Shown: positions 30,776 through 43,700 of the stretch, piece by piece
Layout of the letters: every line of letters starts with the position of its first letter
Position numbering within the stretch: the stretch's first letter is position 1
Origin: Symbiodinium natans
Lineage: Eukaryota; Sar; Dinophyceae; Suessiales; Symbiodiniaceae
Assembly: GCA_905221605.1 (NCBI GenBank)
Contig: CAJNDS010000902.1
Location: 206,766 to 270,765 of the forward strand
Length of the DNA stretch: 64,000 nt
Direction: 5' to 3'
Program-made: the position numbers and the translations under genes
The notes under the pieces: generated by a model
What the model was told of the DNA's origin: nothing
The model's input: the letters and a program-made list of their open reading frames with translations, nothing else
Database searches by the model: none

Positions 30776-31525
30776 TGAGCGAGAAGGAGCCGCAAGAGTT
30801 CTCGCTTCTCCCTGGTTGAAATGGGGAATTTGGCACCGTACATAAACCCTTAACGGGTATATGCATATATATATATATATGTACATTTTTTACTTATTTA
30901 ATATATATATATATATATACACATAGAGAGAGAGAGGGGGATGTGTATAGGGTACCAGGGTACTTCACTGCCTCATTCCCGACTCAGAACCAGCAGGTCT
31001 TCAGGGTTTCTGGGTTTCTGGGTTCAGGTGTCGGGCCTGGCGGTGTTTGGGGCTTTAGATGTCGTCGGGTGGGCTTCTCAAGGACAGGCTTGGGTGATCT
31101 CAATACAACGCACTGTCATGTGTGTTCATATACTTGCTTGTGCTCCGATTTACTGCTTACGATTCGTTTCGTTGAGGCTTGCGGTGGTTCAACGGTCTCT
31201 TAGAGTTCTTGGTGAGCCTCATGCTCTTGGTCCCCAATCTCCCAATCCAAAGCCCGAGAGCATCGAATGCAAAGACAAACCGCAACCAAACCCCCAAAGC
31301 AAACCAAACCAAGGCAGGTAGAAACAAGGCCCAGAGCCTCAAATAGCCGCGGGGCTCCCGGCTGCCTGAAGATGGCTCTCTCTGTCTGCGTGCGTGCGTA
31401 TGTGCCGGCAAGCGGGCGGGCGGTGCGAAGTATGTAGTGTGTAGTGTGTGCTACTCGGGCTTATGTGATGCTTCAGTAGGAGCTTCGTGAGTTGTCAAAC
31501 GCCCGAGTGTGAAGGGCTGGCGCAT

Positions 31526-31655
31526 CTAACGGGCCCTGGGGCTCTTGTGCCTCAACTTCAGGCGCATGAAGGCAGCAAGCTGCCACCAGAAGACGACGAC
31601 GTGCAGCAGGGTGCTCAACCTTAGCCAGGGGAGCCCAAGCGTGACACGACGGAGG
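31526..31655 (-). CDS. C-terminal exon of a membrane protein
   Basis: The minus strand reads LGLPWLRLSTLLHVVVFWWQ, then LAAFMRLKLRHKSPRAR and a TAG stop at 31526-31528. One membrane span is followed by a basic tail. It probably ends the gene represented by the hydrophobic exon near 31910-32050. The family is unknown. Confidence 0.42.
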
Positions 31656-31756
31656 TGTGGGGTATGAGGGGGAGCTGGGGTGAGGCCCACCTAAGGGCCT
31701 AAAGCTTCAGCAAGGGGCAGGCGCGCACGAGCCTTTTTCTTGGCTTCGGGCGCGCC

Positions 31757-32050
31757 TCAGTCGTCCCAGCCGCAGTCCTGGATCACGGTTTCGGGACTCT
31801 CAAACATGGAGCCGAGATTTTGGGGGGTTTACGATCTTAGGGGGTACCTTTTGGGGGTCCTTGTTGCAACGGAATCCTACTATTTGGGGGTCTATTGTAA
31901 GGGTCACTATTTTCGGTACACGGAAATTGCCGGACCCAAAGCCCCGAGAACGAGCAGGCGGGTCATCTCCAAAAGCAGCCCAGCGGCATTGGCGCCAAAG
32001 GTCTGGGAGGTGTCCGATGAGCACGGGGACGGCAAAGAAAGGAGCCTCTT
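31757..32050 (-). CDS. Membrane-protein exon(s), family unknown
   Basis: At about 32030-31915 the minus strand reads DTSQTFGANAAGLLLEMTRL followed by LVLGALGPAISV, a probable membrane helix. At about 31800-31757 it reads MFESPETVIQDCGWDD and stops (TGA, 31757-31759). The two may belong to different transcripts, because another terminal exon follows at 31655-31526. Gene structure here is uncertain. Confidence 0.35.
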
Positions 32051-32618
32051 GAGACATCCGTGGATCTCCTCCTCGCGAGGGGGCTTGGGGTTTAGGGTTT
32101 AGGGTTTAGGGTTCAGGGTTTAGGGTTTAGGGCTTGAACACCCACACCCGCACCCCTTAGCAAGGGCCTGATTTCGTGGGCATCGTAAACCGGGGGGTTT
32201 TTAATTCCAGGGTTCACGTAGGGCTTTCATACAAGGGCCAATAATATCTCCTGATCGACTCCTATACAAAACGTAATGCAAACCCCGAGAAAGGTTCCAC
32301 TCTCTCATAAGCACCAAAATACCCGTCCCCCAGACCCCACCCCCCCGCACCGCAAATGCAGAGCCCGAGGGAACCCCGATGCCCAATCCCGAAACAGAGC
32401 TTCTTGGTTATGTTAGTTTGGAAGGAAGGACTTGCGAAATAAGAGGTTCGTTCAAGGGACAACGCATCAGATCTGAGATTTTCAAAATGTATGCAAGAAC
32501 GTGCGATGTTGACACGGCAACTGGGAATGGTTCAACGGGTCACCGCATTAAAACTTAGATGAAGCAGAGTGGCAACCGTCTGTCGTCTGAGGAGGACATG
32601 GTTGTCATCACCTGCAAA

Positions 32619-32762
32619 ACACACAACACAACACAACACAACACAACGCAACACAACACAACACAACCCAACGCAACGCAACACAACACAACACGACCCA
32701 ACCCAAACCAACCCAACCCAACCCAACCCAACACAACACAACACAACACAACACAACACACA
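32619..32762. repeat. ACAAC/CCAAC microsatellite
   Basis: About 140 bp of the pentamer ACAAC with CCAAC variants, giving long spurious ORFs on both strands. It sits in a lower-GC stretch that mostly lacks telomere-type repeat. Confidence 0.93.
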
Positions 32763-33990
32763 CACGGAAGCATTCACTGAAACCTTGTGGTCAAGCTTCA
32801 AAATGAATTTCGAAAACCATCAAAAATCATCATACCAGCAACATGACATTAAAAATGGTCCGGTGACCTCCGTGTCAGACGAGGTGTACGGTAGGGCTTG
32901 CAGCTGTAGGCTGGGGCCTGTGGTGTCGGGTTTCACGGCATCGCTCTTTGATGTCCAATCCCGTGTTGTGCCTTAAAGTAGTTCCGCGATCTTGGCGAAC
33001 TTCAAAACGCTAAACAAAATCTGAGCGCGACCCGTCAAGATTATCCGAGGAATGCTAGGTTTGTTCAGTGTTCAGCTTTTCCGAATCAGTATAATGCACG
33101 CCAAACTAGATATTCGCCCTCCCTGTACACTCGAACTTTTGGGAATCGCAAACTGAAAGCCCCCGTAAACCCTAACCCCCAAATCTTTACAAGACCCCCT
33201 GGATAAAATGTAACTGTCGTTATATGAGTCCCACACACACACTCTTCATGAGAGCATCAGTGCCAACACATTTGTACATGCTCACGTACCGAAAATAAAG
33301 GGAGAAGAAGGCAACACGTAGGCTATTTGAATATTGAGGTTAGTTGAGTTGTGTTTTGTTCGATAGAGTTGTTAGCGCAGCTGAACATGCACCACGTGGA
33401 CCGCTCTCCACTCGGAAGGAAAATGCGACACTGATCATTTAATCACATGCTGCGAATGTTCCACTCCAGTTAATAGGTCCATGTTGCACAAGCTCAGGCT
33501 CACCACGCAACACTGCTCTGATCGCTCCTTCTTCGCTGCTCCAATACATCATTATGCTGCACGTGTTCCATCCGGAAAAATGATGCTCCAAAATCAGCAA
33601 CCTTGTCGAAAATGCCCCACCGACAGCAATGATGTACCATGCACAGCTTGCTTGATGGGATGTCTAAGACAATCACTCTGCAAGTACATGCTCTGCCGTC
33701 CCAGAGCACATCACCATGGAAAGCTGGGGCCCTTGTTAGCGAGTCCAGCAATCCATGCTCCCGTCCCCTGCTGAAAAGAAACGTCTTTTGATGCAACAGT
33801 TTTTGTCCTTGATGTTTTCCATGCCGTGAAGTGCGGGTGCCATTCGCCGCATGTTCAGCGGTGTCCCACACACACACACACACACACAGCACCCTACACC
33901 CTTATGTACGTACCAAGCAGCACACATGCATCTCGCAGCCCGCGGCGCTAAGCGACGCCACCTGCGAGGATGGGCAGAAGCCGTCCTGCA
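32763..33990. other. Non-repetitive lower-GC stretch without a recognised gene
   Basis: Overlapping ORFs occur on both strands (33481-33774 plus, 33500-33892 minus), and a CA microsatellite lies at 33867-33888. I see no motif or convincing exon. It may be intergenic sequence between clusters. Confidence 0.4.
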
Positions 33991-35042
33991 GGGCTTCAGG
34001 GGGTTGGGATCTACTTTGGCGGGTTTAGGGTTTAGGAAGTTTAGGGTTAGGGTTCAGGGTTCAGGGCTTAGGGCTTAGGAGTAAAATTTGGGGGGGGGGG
34101 GGGGGGCAGGGTTTGATAGGTTTGGCAGGGGTTGGAGGCTTTTCAGCACAAGAAGAAAAACTGACCAAACCCAGGTCCCTTGTGCTCTGCAATTCTTGCT
34201 ACTGATATCTACCTCTGCTATCTCCGAGAGCGTGTAGGGATGAATATCATCGGTGGGACTGTCTGGTAGTGACTTCTGGATTTCTTCTGTTCCCTTGACC
34301 TTTGAAAACTTGGCTGTTATTGTTGGCTTTGGCTAAGGCTCAGCTTTCCTACACTCCAACACTCTGAAGGCCTACCCCATTCAGCACCTCGAAGACTAGG
34401 ACGCCAAGCGATAGCCAAACCCAAGACCCGCAACTTTTAACTCGGAAGAAGCCCCCCAGCCCAGAAACCCCAAACCACAAACCCGAAGGCCACAAACAAA
34501 CTCCAACCCCGCGAAATACCCCAAAGCCCCCAAATACCCAAAAGCCTAAATACCCCACCCTAAACCCTAAACCCTAAACCGTTTACCCCAAAGCCCCCCG
34601 AAAGCCCCCCAAAACCGAAAAGTTCCACCCCAGAAAAACCGTCGTTCTCGGCGTGGAAGACATGGGTCGGGCGTGCAGGGTTCGCAGGCGGTAGCCTCTA
34701 CGCGCGGCCCGTGGAATCACTGGCACATTTTGGGGCTTTAAGGCTTTAGGGGCCTTAGGGGCTTCATGGGCTTTACGGGCTTTAGGGGCTTCTGGGGCTT
34801 TTAAGGAGTAGGGCAGGGCTCAGGGCTTGAGGTGTGAGAGCGCGAGCAGCGACTAGATGAACCGAATGGCATTGACGACGATGAAAAGCCAGTGTCAGCC
34901 AGCATGAGGGCCTTGAAGAAACCTGATACAACTGTAATATCGACCTGGACCCTACACCCTGAGCCCTAAAGCCTGAAATGCCCGTAACAAAGCTGCCCCC
35001 AAAAACTCACAGCCCCCTCCGAGATCTTCCCTCTCACCTTGG

Positions 35043-36978
35043 CGCGGAGCGGCAGCTCACCTGAGCAAAACGAGGCTCCCGAATGAAGCACCGAGGACAC
35101 AAGGATGAATTTCAAGGAATTAGGGTTTAGGGTTTGGGGTTTTGGGTTTAGGCTAAAGGGTTTAGGAGTTAGGGTTTTGGGATTTGGGTTTTGGGTTTGG
35201 GCTTTTCGGTTTTGGCTAAGGCGTGGGGTCTAGGGGAATCTCAAGGGTGAGCTCAAGAAGAACTTCCACATGCAATGCGTAGCTGGGGGAGAAGATTCCG
35301 CTCCGTAAACCTTGAAACCCTCAAGCCCAGACGGTCAAATTTTAACAATCGCCCGGACCTCTGCCAGCACCCCAAACTTGCTGTTGGATCTGCACCGAGG
35401 GCTCGCAACCCAAGACCAGAAGCAAAGGCAAAACTCTTTCCGCATCTCAGAGTATCTCAGAATCAGGCCTCAAAAGCATAAATACGGCATATCCCCGACT
35501 ACAACGGCTACAAATGTCGAAGCAAGCTCTGCAATCCACCAGCCCACGACTGCGCCACAAAAGCACCACCACAGCTACTGCCAGGCTGCCCAGGACATGG
35601 CACTCACCGTGGGAGCCAGCAGCAGGGTGGGCCCCTGCTTCAGAGATTTCTGATGGAAATGCTCCTCATTGCGCCCCCCCCCCCCCCCCCCCAAAACCCC
35701 TGGCTCCGAACCCCTAAATCCCCTAAACCCCCGAAACCCCCCTAAACCACCCCAAAACCACACCCCAAAACCACACCCCAAAAACCCCCTAAACCCTCTA
35801 AGCCCCTGAATACACCCAAAAGAGGTTGGGCGCCTTCCATCGGCCCTCGGAGAGGAGCCACAGCGCCTGCTGCCCAACTTCTCGCTAGGGAGGGGTCTGC
35901 CCCGCCACTCGCTTCGCACACTTTGAGATTGAGCACTCTAGCCTGCGTCGGGGTTACTTGGGCTGTTCGCTTTGTGGCTCCGACTGCCATGGACGGCGGC
36001 TTTATGCGCCCTTGCTGCCATAGGCACTACACCGCCACCCCAGGAGAAGCCAAGGACAACCTCGGCTGAAAAGAGCTCCTTTATATTTCTCACCCGGCGT
36101 TGCCTAGAAGCGGGGGTGGCTCTGGAGTGCGGAAGAAGGCACATCCGGCTGAAAGTCCCGGATGGCCCTGCTTGTGGTCCACACGCCATCTTTGATGGCG
36201 AACCAGACCAGGCCGGCAACCACAAGTCGCAGCAGAACAGGGATGGCCAGCAGCAACGCCTCAGGGCTCTTTTGTGGGGTTTTGTGGCTTTGTGGTCACC
36301 GATTGGGGGCTTTCTGTGCTACACCGCCAATGCAGGGACAGCGGCCAAGCGCGCCAGCCAAGCGATGGATTCGTCCACCTGTTCCAGCAGCTTGTCGTTG
36401 GAGGCGGCTTCGGGCGTTAGCCAGAAAATCACCTAAGGCACGGCCGCGGCGCCCACCCCCCTCCCATGAGATCCCCTGGAGGAACTCCTACAAGAACTGC
36501 TCCGCAAGCAGAGGCCATCGAGTATGCAGAACACCGCGGTCGAGGAAGCATTTGTTCCGGCTCGCATCCGAGACGCCACCAGAAGCAGCAGGCAGAAGGG
36601 ATTCGCGCACCATCTGCCTGGGGGGGGCAACCGCAAGTCATACGTCAAACTGCGAGAAGCAAGGAAAGCTTGTAGTGAGCTTCTCTCGGTAAACCTGACA
36701 AAGCTGAGGAGAGCAGGGGACCTACGACCATTCGCCTTAGAAGCCCTAGTGATGGTGCCTGGAAACCGGAAGCCCCACGCAAAGGGTGCCGGAATCCTTA
36801 ATTGTGAAGCGTTGATCACAAAACCTGTTAAATCCTGAACCCTCCTCAACTCTGGTAGTAGTCCCTGCTGTCCATGGTGCAGCCAGCCGGGGGCATCGGG
36901 ATGGTGGGTTCGAGGAACCTCGGCAACTTTCGCATCTCCACTTCCGTCAGGGGGTCGTCCCCACAAGAACGCGAGCCC
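35043..36978 (-). CDS. Multi-exon membrane protein, family unknown
   Basis: Consecutive splice-bounded minus-strand islands: CGDDPLTEVEMRKLPRFLEP then TIPMPPAGC and MDSRDYYQ at 36975-36850; MVRESLLPAASGGVSDASRN then KCFLDRGVLHTRWPLLAEQF at 36621-36490; VIFWLTPEAASNDKLLEQVD then ESIAWLARLAAVPALA with donor GTGTAG at 36434-36335; LLLAIPVLLRLVVAGLVWFA then IKDGVWTTSRAIRDFQP at about 36265-36110; EVGQQALWLLSEGRWKAPNL at about 35895-35830; SLKQGPTLLLAPT with donor GTGAGT at about 35650-35610; FILVSSVLHSGASFCSGELP then LRAK with donor AAG|GTGAGA at 35110-35043. At least two hydrophobic segments indicate a membrane protein. Introns here are short and only partly telomere-type. Family not recognised; single-gene continuity is inferred. 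Confidence 0.5.
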
Positions 36979-37664
36979 TGATCGCGGGCCTCGAGCCCCT
37001 AAACCCTCAGCAACGAGAGACGTGTTGAAGACACCAGAATGTTCTTTAAAACCTCTTGAAACGAAAATGAACTCTGGAGCTACAAAACCACCCCTTTTTG
37101 TGCCAGTTACCATTTCTGGTTTGTCTCGCAGTTTTCAAAGCAAGAAAAGCTTGTCAGTCAGGCACTCACTCCATAGGCACTATGGCACCATGGCGTTTGT
37201 GCTGGACCGACAAGCTATTTTAAATGGCAACAATAGTACAATACACACTAAGTCAAAATGACGTCGTTTTGTAAAACTAATCCTGAGACGATAGCCTGGA
37301 ATTGGCGTTTCCCACACTAAATGCAACCAACGCTTGTATGTAGTCTGGGACTTTCACAATGTCCTCAGCAACTTGGCACACCTTTTCCAAACCGACTCGA
37401 TGACCTCCTGGCTACTGAGTAGTCAAAGCTACTCGAGTTACGCCATGGTCCGGCCTCAGCGAAATGGAGCTGCTTGACACGCATGCTCAACAAACGCTGC
37501 CCAAGGTCTCGATAGGGTCTAAGGAGACTTGGCATACCCCGAGTTCATGCATGAGGTTTCGAGGCCCATGCCCTGAACTCTGAAACCTGTAAGCCCTAAA
37601 GTCCCTTCAGCCACCTAACACCCCACACCGGCCCCACACCCTGAACTCTCATCCCTGAACCCGA

Positions 37665-37752
37665 AAAGCCCCAACAGCGCTGCGCCCAAGCACTCCACAT
37701 CCGGCATCCGGCCGCGAAGGACATCTAGCGGCCCGGGGCTCCATCCGCTGAG
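37665..37752 (-). CDS. Isolated minus-strand exon, unknown protein
   Basis: After an acceptor CCAG, the minus strand reads VLSGWSPGPLDVLRGRMPDV followed by ECLGAALLG without stops. The peptide looks coding. It lies beside the GGGCTTA array and may belong to the transporter gene upstream or to another gene. Confidence 0.35.
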
Positions 37753-37801
37753 GACCTGGTTTGGGCTGGCACTTGCGCAGTTCAGACGGATCAGAGGGAC
37801 G

Positions 37802-38247
37802 GTTTAGGGCTTAGGGCTTAGGGCTCAGGGCTCAGGGCTCAGGGCTCAGGGCTCAGGGCTTAGGGCTTAGGGCTTAGGGCTTAGGGCTTGGGCCTTAGGG
37901 CTTAGGGCTTAGGGCTTGGGCCTTAGGGCTTAGGGCTTAGGGCTTAGGGCTTAGGGCTTAGGGCTTAGGGCTTAGGGCTTAGGGCTTAGGGCTTAGGGCT
38001 TAGGGCTTAGGGCTTAGGGATTAGGGCTTAGGGCTTAGGGCTTAGGGCTTAGGGCTTAGGGCTTAGGGCTTAGGGCTTAGGGCTTAGGGCTTAGGGCTTA
38101 GGGCTTAGGGCTTAGGGCTTAGGGCTTAGGGCTTAGGGCTTAGGGCTTAGGGCTTAGGGCTTAGGGCTTAGGGCTTAGGGCTTAGGGCTTAGGGCTTAGG
38201 GCTTAGGGCTTAGGGCTTAGGGCTTAGGGCTTAGGGCTTAGGGCTTA
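37802..38247. repeat. GGGCTTA variant telomere-type array
   Basis: About 63 tandem TTAGGGC heptamers over 446 bp, the longest array in the window, with a short GGGCTCA patch near the start. Every unit carries C in place of the T of TTTAGGG, so a single variant unit was amplified. Confidence 0.96.
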
Positions 38248-38691
38248 ATCGGTGAGTCGCATCCTCCTGGCCGATCCGACATTGCGGTGTTCTGGGTAGT
38301 GACTAGGATGCCCAGTAGGCCCTTATTCCAGGCTCCCTTCTAAACCCCCTTAAGCAAAAAGGGCACCCTTTGTCATCCCAGGTTACTGCGCGACCGAGGT
38401 TATAAGGGGGTCCTTAGGCAAATACTAGTAGATCCAATCGACAAAGGTATCCTAAACGCTGAAGCCAGTGTTTTTTGGCTTCGTGCTGTGCATCTTTAGA
38501 ATAAGAGGGTTCCCTTCATATACACCTAATATGGCCCCCTTTCATTCCGTTATTGGGACCTTTCAAAAGTGGCCCCCCAAAACCAAGGGCACAGCCTTAG
38601 AGGTCCGAGGTAGGGGCTTAGGGTTTAGGGCTTTGGGCTTAGGGCTTAGGGGCTAGGGCTTAGGGGTTAGGGCTTAGGGTTTAGGGTTTAG

Positions 38692-38795
38692 GGGGATTGG
38701 TCAACGGTCCAGAGTTTGGTGCATCTGGGCCCCCGGACCAGCACCCTCTTCCGCCGGCCGTCCGGCATGGCTGGCACAGGCCCACAGGGGAGTGG
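38692..38795 (-). CDS. Possible exon, unknown protein
   Basis: The minus strand reads AMPDGRRKRVLVRGPRCTKL then WTVDQS with no stop, directly beside telomere-type repeats. Composition is basic and plausible for coding sequence. No family is recognised and splice sites are unclear. Confidence 0.25.
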
Positions 38796-39471
38796 GGCCC
38801 CTTCTGTTTGCTCAAGAACCCCAAAAGAATAAAAAACAATAGTCCCTATAGTACCCTTACGTAATAAGGAAGATGATTTGTATTTCTTGGGGGCCTTAAG
38901 CAATTAGTAGTCTAGCGTGGCCCTTAAGCGTCAGCTTTGCTGGCAACTTAGCGTTGCTGGCAAAGTTAGTGAGTGCAGAACTAAGGCAACCGAGGGTCTT
39001 CGGGCGCGGGTCTCAGAACTCGAAAACCCACCTGGTGCAAGGAGGGGAACATGGAAACGACGTGGTTGCGAGCGTGGGAGCACGATTGATCGGCCTGGAA
39101 GGCTGCAGAGAGGCAATGTCGACCTCACGCCTAAACCCCGAACCCGAAACCCCAAACCCTAAGCCCCAAACCCAAAGCTCTTACACTTCAAATTCCCAAC
39201 CTCAACCCCAAATCCGAAGCCCTTAACTTCAACCCTAAACCCCCTCACAGCTATCAGGCCAGGGCCCGCGCTGGACCAGATAATCCTTGGCTGCAACAAA
39301 GAGAGGCGGGGCAAAAAGACCCGGATGTCACCCATGCACCCCCTCGTTACCTCAAAGCTTCAAGCCCTGACCCTAAATTTGGCCCCCCGAAACCCTAAAA
39401 AACACGCTAAACCCTAAACCCTAAACCCTAAACCCTAAACCTCTCTTACCATACATATTTAAACCCTATAC

Positions 39472-39991
39472 ACCTTCGTGGCTAAGGGTCATTTCTTCGT
39501 GGCTAAGGGTCATTTCTTCGTGGCTAAGGGTCATTTCTTCGTGGCTAAGGGTCATTTCTTCGTGGCTAAGGGTCATTTCCTTCCTGGCTAAGGGTCATCC
39601 TTTCGTCGCTAAGGGCCATTTCTTGGTCGCTAAGGGCCATTTCCTGGGTGCTAAGGGCCATTTCTTCATGGCTCAGGGTCATTTCTTCGTGGCTAAGAGT
39701 CATTTCCTTCCTGGCTAAGGGTCATTTCCTTCGTGGCTAAGGGTCATTTCTTCGTGGCTAAGGGTCTTTTCTTCGTGGCTAAGGGCCATTTTTTCGTGGC
39801 TAAGGGTCATTTCTTCGTGGCTAAGGGTCACTTCTTCGTGGCTAAGGGTCATTTCCTTCCTGGCTAAGGGTCATTTCCTTCCTGGCTAAGGGTCATTTCC
39901 TTCGTGGCTAAGGGTCATTTCCTTCGTGGCTAGGGGTCATTTCTTCGTGGCTAAGGGTCATTTCTTCGTGGCTAAGGGTCATTTCCTTCGC
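39472..39991. repeat. 21-bp minisatellite (CTTCGTGGCTAAGGGTCATTT)
   Basis: About 24 tandem copies of a unit near 21-22 bp containing GGCTAAGGGTCATTTC, with CTTCCTGG and GTCGCTAAGG variants. A leader at 39418-39471 (CTCTCTTACC, ATACATATTTAAACCC) and a trailer at 40090-40190 (TGGGTGGGTGGGTTTTTTTC) both resemble those flanking the second minisatellite at 46660-47610. Confidence 0.95.
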
Positions 39992-40214
39992 GGCCCCCCC
40001 TCCTCTGCCCCGCCCTCCCCCCCCCCTGCCCCCCTGGTCCATCATGACAGAGTGAGGTTGGAGGACAGGGCTTGCTGATGAAAAATGAAAGTTTTTTATT
40101 TCTTAATGTTTTGGGATTCTTTGGGTGGGTGGGTTTTTTTCGAGAGCCCAAACAGCGGCTCTACTGGAGATTGCTCGACCCGGAGCTGCTGAACCCTAAA
40201 CCCTAAACCCCCAA

Positions 40215-40672
40215 AGGAACCCCCGGGCCAGGCAGCAAAGGCCAAGAAGACCAGCGCCGACTGGAGGACCGTCAGAACGACCAGGGCAACCACAGGCGCT
40301 CCTGTCAGGAGTTTAGGGTTTGGGTTTAGGGTTTAGGGTTTAGGGTTTAGGGTTTAGGGTTTAGGGTTTAGGATTTAGGGTTTAGGGTTTAGGGTTTAGG
40401 GTTTAGGGTTTAGGGCTTCGGGCTTAGGGCTAGACCCAGGAGTAACCCAGGAATAAACGGGTGCCCTTTTTGGTTTTAAGGGATTATAAACGAACCGCAA
40501 TCTACAACTACCCATGAACCTCTCAATCTGGGCCTTTACACTTTCTTGAGGGGTCAAAAGCCTTTCTGGCGTTTGAGTGGTTTGAGGATGCGGATGATCA
40601 TACCATTGAGATCTGTGACATACATACATACATACATACATACATACATACATACATACATACATACATACA

Positions 40673-40703
<31 letters not shown>

Positions 40704-43700
40704 GGTACCCCCCCCCCCCCCAGTGACCTACCCTTTTTCACCTTGTCTCAAGTCACCCAGCTGCACTGCAAGCAAACTCGGTGTGCAGTATAGCGTATTT
40801 CCTAGGGCGTAGACTAAAATACAACTAAAATCGCATACACGGGACAGTAGAAAACCAAAAATACCAAAACCAAAGCCATATGTTTTCACACAAACAATGC
40901 CCTGATGCCCTACGCTTCCGATCGCAAACGCAGACGGACAACCTCAGCAATGTCGGCATCTGAAAGGCGGCGGGCTTGCTGTAGAAACCTCAACTCGTCT
41001 CCACTTGCACACTTGCAGGAATCCCCAAACCAACAAGTTTGCAGTCAGGGAGCCGTCGCCGCTTTTGTTTGGCTGTCTTCAATGCCCGGGCCGTTGCTTT
41101 CATGTCAGCTTTCAATTGCCGCTTCGATCGCTTCAGCCTCTCCAGCTTCGCGGCCAGCGTTTCCTTTCAGGGTTGGCTTTTGAAGCGGATTTTCAGCTTC
41201 GGCCAAGACCAGGAAAAGATGGACAGGAGTCGCTGCCCTCAGGGTTGTTCACTGCGCGGCCGCACCTAGACGAGACGCAGACACAGACCCCGACCACGCG
41301 CAGCACGAGTCCAGAGATCAAAAAGATCGTCTGTCAGCGGATAGTTGCGAGGACAGATGTATTTTTTCACCTTGCACAATCGCTGCGCGAGGAGGACAAC
41401 TCACAACACCTACTCTCCACAAAAAAATAAGTCTGACCCAACATTCAACAGTGAGCAGGTTGCGTCCTCTGGCGCAGCACCCACACCCTCGCGACCAGCA
41501 GCGTTGCCAGCGCCTGCGGCGTGCTCCGCACCTTCCTCCAAAACACCTCGTTCGCGCGCAGGCTCTTCCATGTCAGTTGCACCGGTGCCCTACAGAAGTC
41601 TGCCGCAGCCCAAAGTAAACTGCAAAGCCCCGCTTCGCATCGGCCCAAAACAAACTGCAAAGCTCCACTTCACACTGTTGTTCACTGCACGGCCGCACCT
41701 AGACGAGACGCAGACGCAGACGCCGACCACGCGCAGCACGAGTCCAGAAATCAAAAAGATCGTCTGTCAACGGATAGTTGCGAGGAAAGAAGCTCGTCGC
41801 GTGTCGGTGCGATCGAAGGCACCAAAGCCAACGCTTCTTGATATACTCGCAGCTCACGTGCCAGGCGGATAGGGAACTGCGGTTCGAATTCCAAGGGCGC
41901 AAAACCTGGTTGCCATCGCTTTCCGTTGAAGAAACTCTGATCCTCCGGCATGGTCTGCCTTTCACCTAAGCCGATTTGAAACTGCTGTTTCAGTCGGCAT
42001 TTGAAGCCAGCAAACGCCAAAGTGTCCAAGGGTTGAACCAGCCCAGTGAGACCAGCCGGAATGACTGCCATCGACAGACCGTGGTTGTTGGCGGCGCGCA
42101 CAGTCTCTGGATGAAGATGCGAAGAGTGACAATCCAAAAGCAAAATCGCTTGGTAATTGGGGAAAGGGGCCAGGGCGCGCGACAACTCCTCCAGCATGCG
42201 GCACATGATCCGCACTGTAGACCACGCGCTTGCCTCCCGCCAAACATGCACACTGTCGGGCTTGTCGGTATTCCTGACAGCCCTGGCGCTCAGAACCGAG
42301 CGCTTTGCCACAATGAAGCGGGGAAGCATTGGTTGCAATGCTTCATCCGTGCAGATGACCGGAGTAAAGGAAAATCGCCCTTTGCGCTGCTTTGAAGCGC
42401 AAGCACCTTGCACCCTTTTGGGCTTGCGCACAACGTTGCCGGCGACATAACCAGGGTTCCAGGGCACATACGTCTCATTCAGCAGGACCGGAATCTTGCC
42501 GGCGCAAACACAGCAACGGCGCAACCAGGACACCCACTGCCACAGCGTCTGCACCTCACGCGCACAGGGACAGGACCATATCGGCAGCTTGGAAAACTCA
42601 GATATTTGAAGCTCACTTTGGGCCTCTGAATCTGAGGCCAAAAGTGGCCTCGGAAAGTATTGTTTTACTCGCGAAGCCGGACTTGAAGAACCCGATGCAG
42701 GCCTCAACTTCTTAGACTCAAAAAGCAAGCCGCGCAGCAGTAGCGACCAACATTTCCAAAACGCACCAACTGGCCTTGAGGGCGACTTCCACACATGGCG
42801 GGCCCGGCTTTGGAGCGAGCACTCGAAACGCAACATGCCAGCGTGAACGAAAGTTCGGAGACCATGCGCAAGTAGCGACCAGCATTGTGATCTAGAGGAT
42901 TGTTGTGCAAAGCCCTGGCGAGCGCACCATCCCGCTGGCTGTCACCCAAATCCTCGCGCAACGTCAAGTATGTCCTCGCCATGGCACATGAAGAGGGAGC
43001 CGCGCCAAGCACGTTTTGACTTTCCAACCAATCCAAAGTTCGAAGCTGCGCCAAAAACGACACTGCTGCACGGCGAACACGCACATGCCTTCGACATTGC
43101 CCATGCTCCAAGCCGACCAAGTCATCAATAGAGGTTTGTAGGTACAGGGATTCCGAAAACTCGCGCACTTCTGCAGCCGAGTGATTAGATTGACTCCGAA
43201 CCTTGTTTTTGCAATCAACATACACTGCAACGGCGCTGATGCTGTACCGTGATAAGACATATATCGCCAACACGATAGTTGTTTCCAGCGCTGTCAAATG
43301 CAAATTCGCCGCGCGTCTACGGGACCGAGACAAGGCCTTTCTAACAGCAGCCATGCATTTCTTCACCTTGCACAATCGCTCCTGCACGAGGAGGACAACT
43401 CACAACACCTACTCTCCACAAAAAAATTGATCTGACCCAACATGCAACAGTGAGCAGGTTGCGTCCTCTGGCGCAGCACCCACACCCTCGCGACCAGCAG
43501 CGTTGCCAGCGCCTGCGGCGTGCTCCGCACCTTCCTCCAAAACACCTCGTTCGCGCGCAGGCTCTTCCATGTCAGTTGCGTCGGTGCCCTACGAAGTCTG
43601 CTGCAGCCCAAAGTAAACTGCAAAGCCCCGCTTCGCATCGGCCCAAAACAAACTGCAAAGCTCCACTTCACACTGTACTTGTCTTGAGAAAAAGCAGCAT

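Noticed and set aside
31157-31411. Hydrophobic minus-strand ORF (LWALFLPALVWFALGVWLRF)
   Set aside because: The stretch derives from degenerate GGTTTGG-type repeat, lacks splice-bounded structure and is probably fortuitous.
32532-32801. Cys/Val/Leu-rich ORFs over the ACAAC repeat
   Set aside because: They are direct translations of a microsatellite and have no independent support.
34840-34950. Possible exon readable on both strands
   Set aside because: The plus strand gives an acidic peptide and the minus strand a hydrophobic one. I could not decide between them, so it was not annotated.
36433-37113. 226-codon minus-strand ORF
   Set aside because: It crosses two better-supported exons in another frame (36975-36850 and 36621-36490), and its own translation is Arg/Ser-rich and unlike a protein.
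39472-39991. CRISPR-like array
   Set aside because: The units are directly contiguous with no unique spacers. It is a minisatellite in a eukaryotic setting.
40396-40701. ORF beginning with MYVC repeats
   Set aside because: It is produced by the CATA tetramer run.
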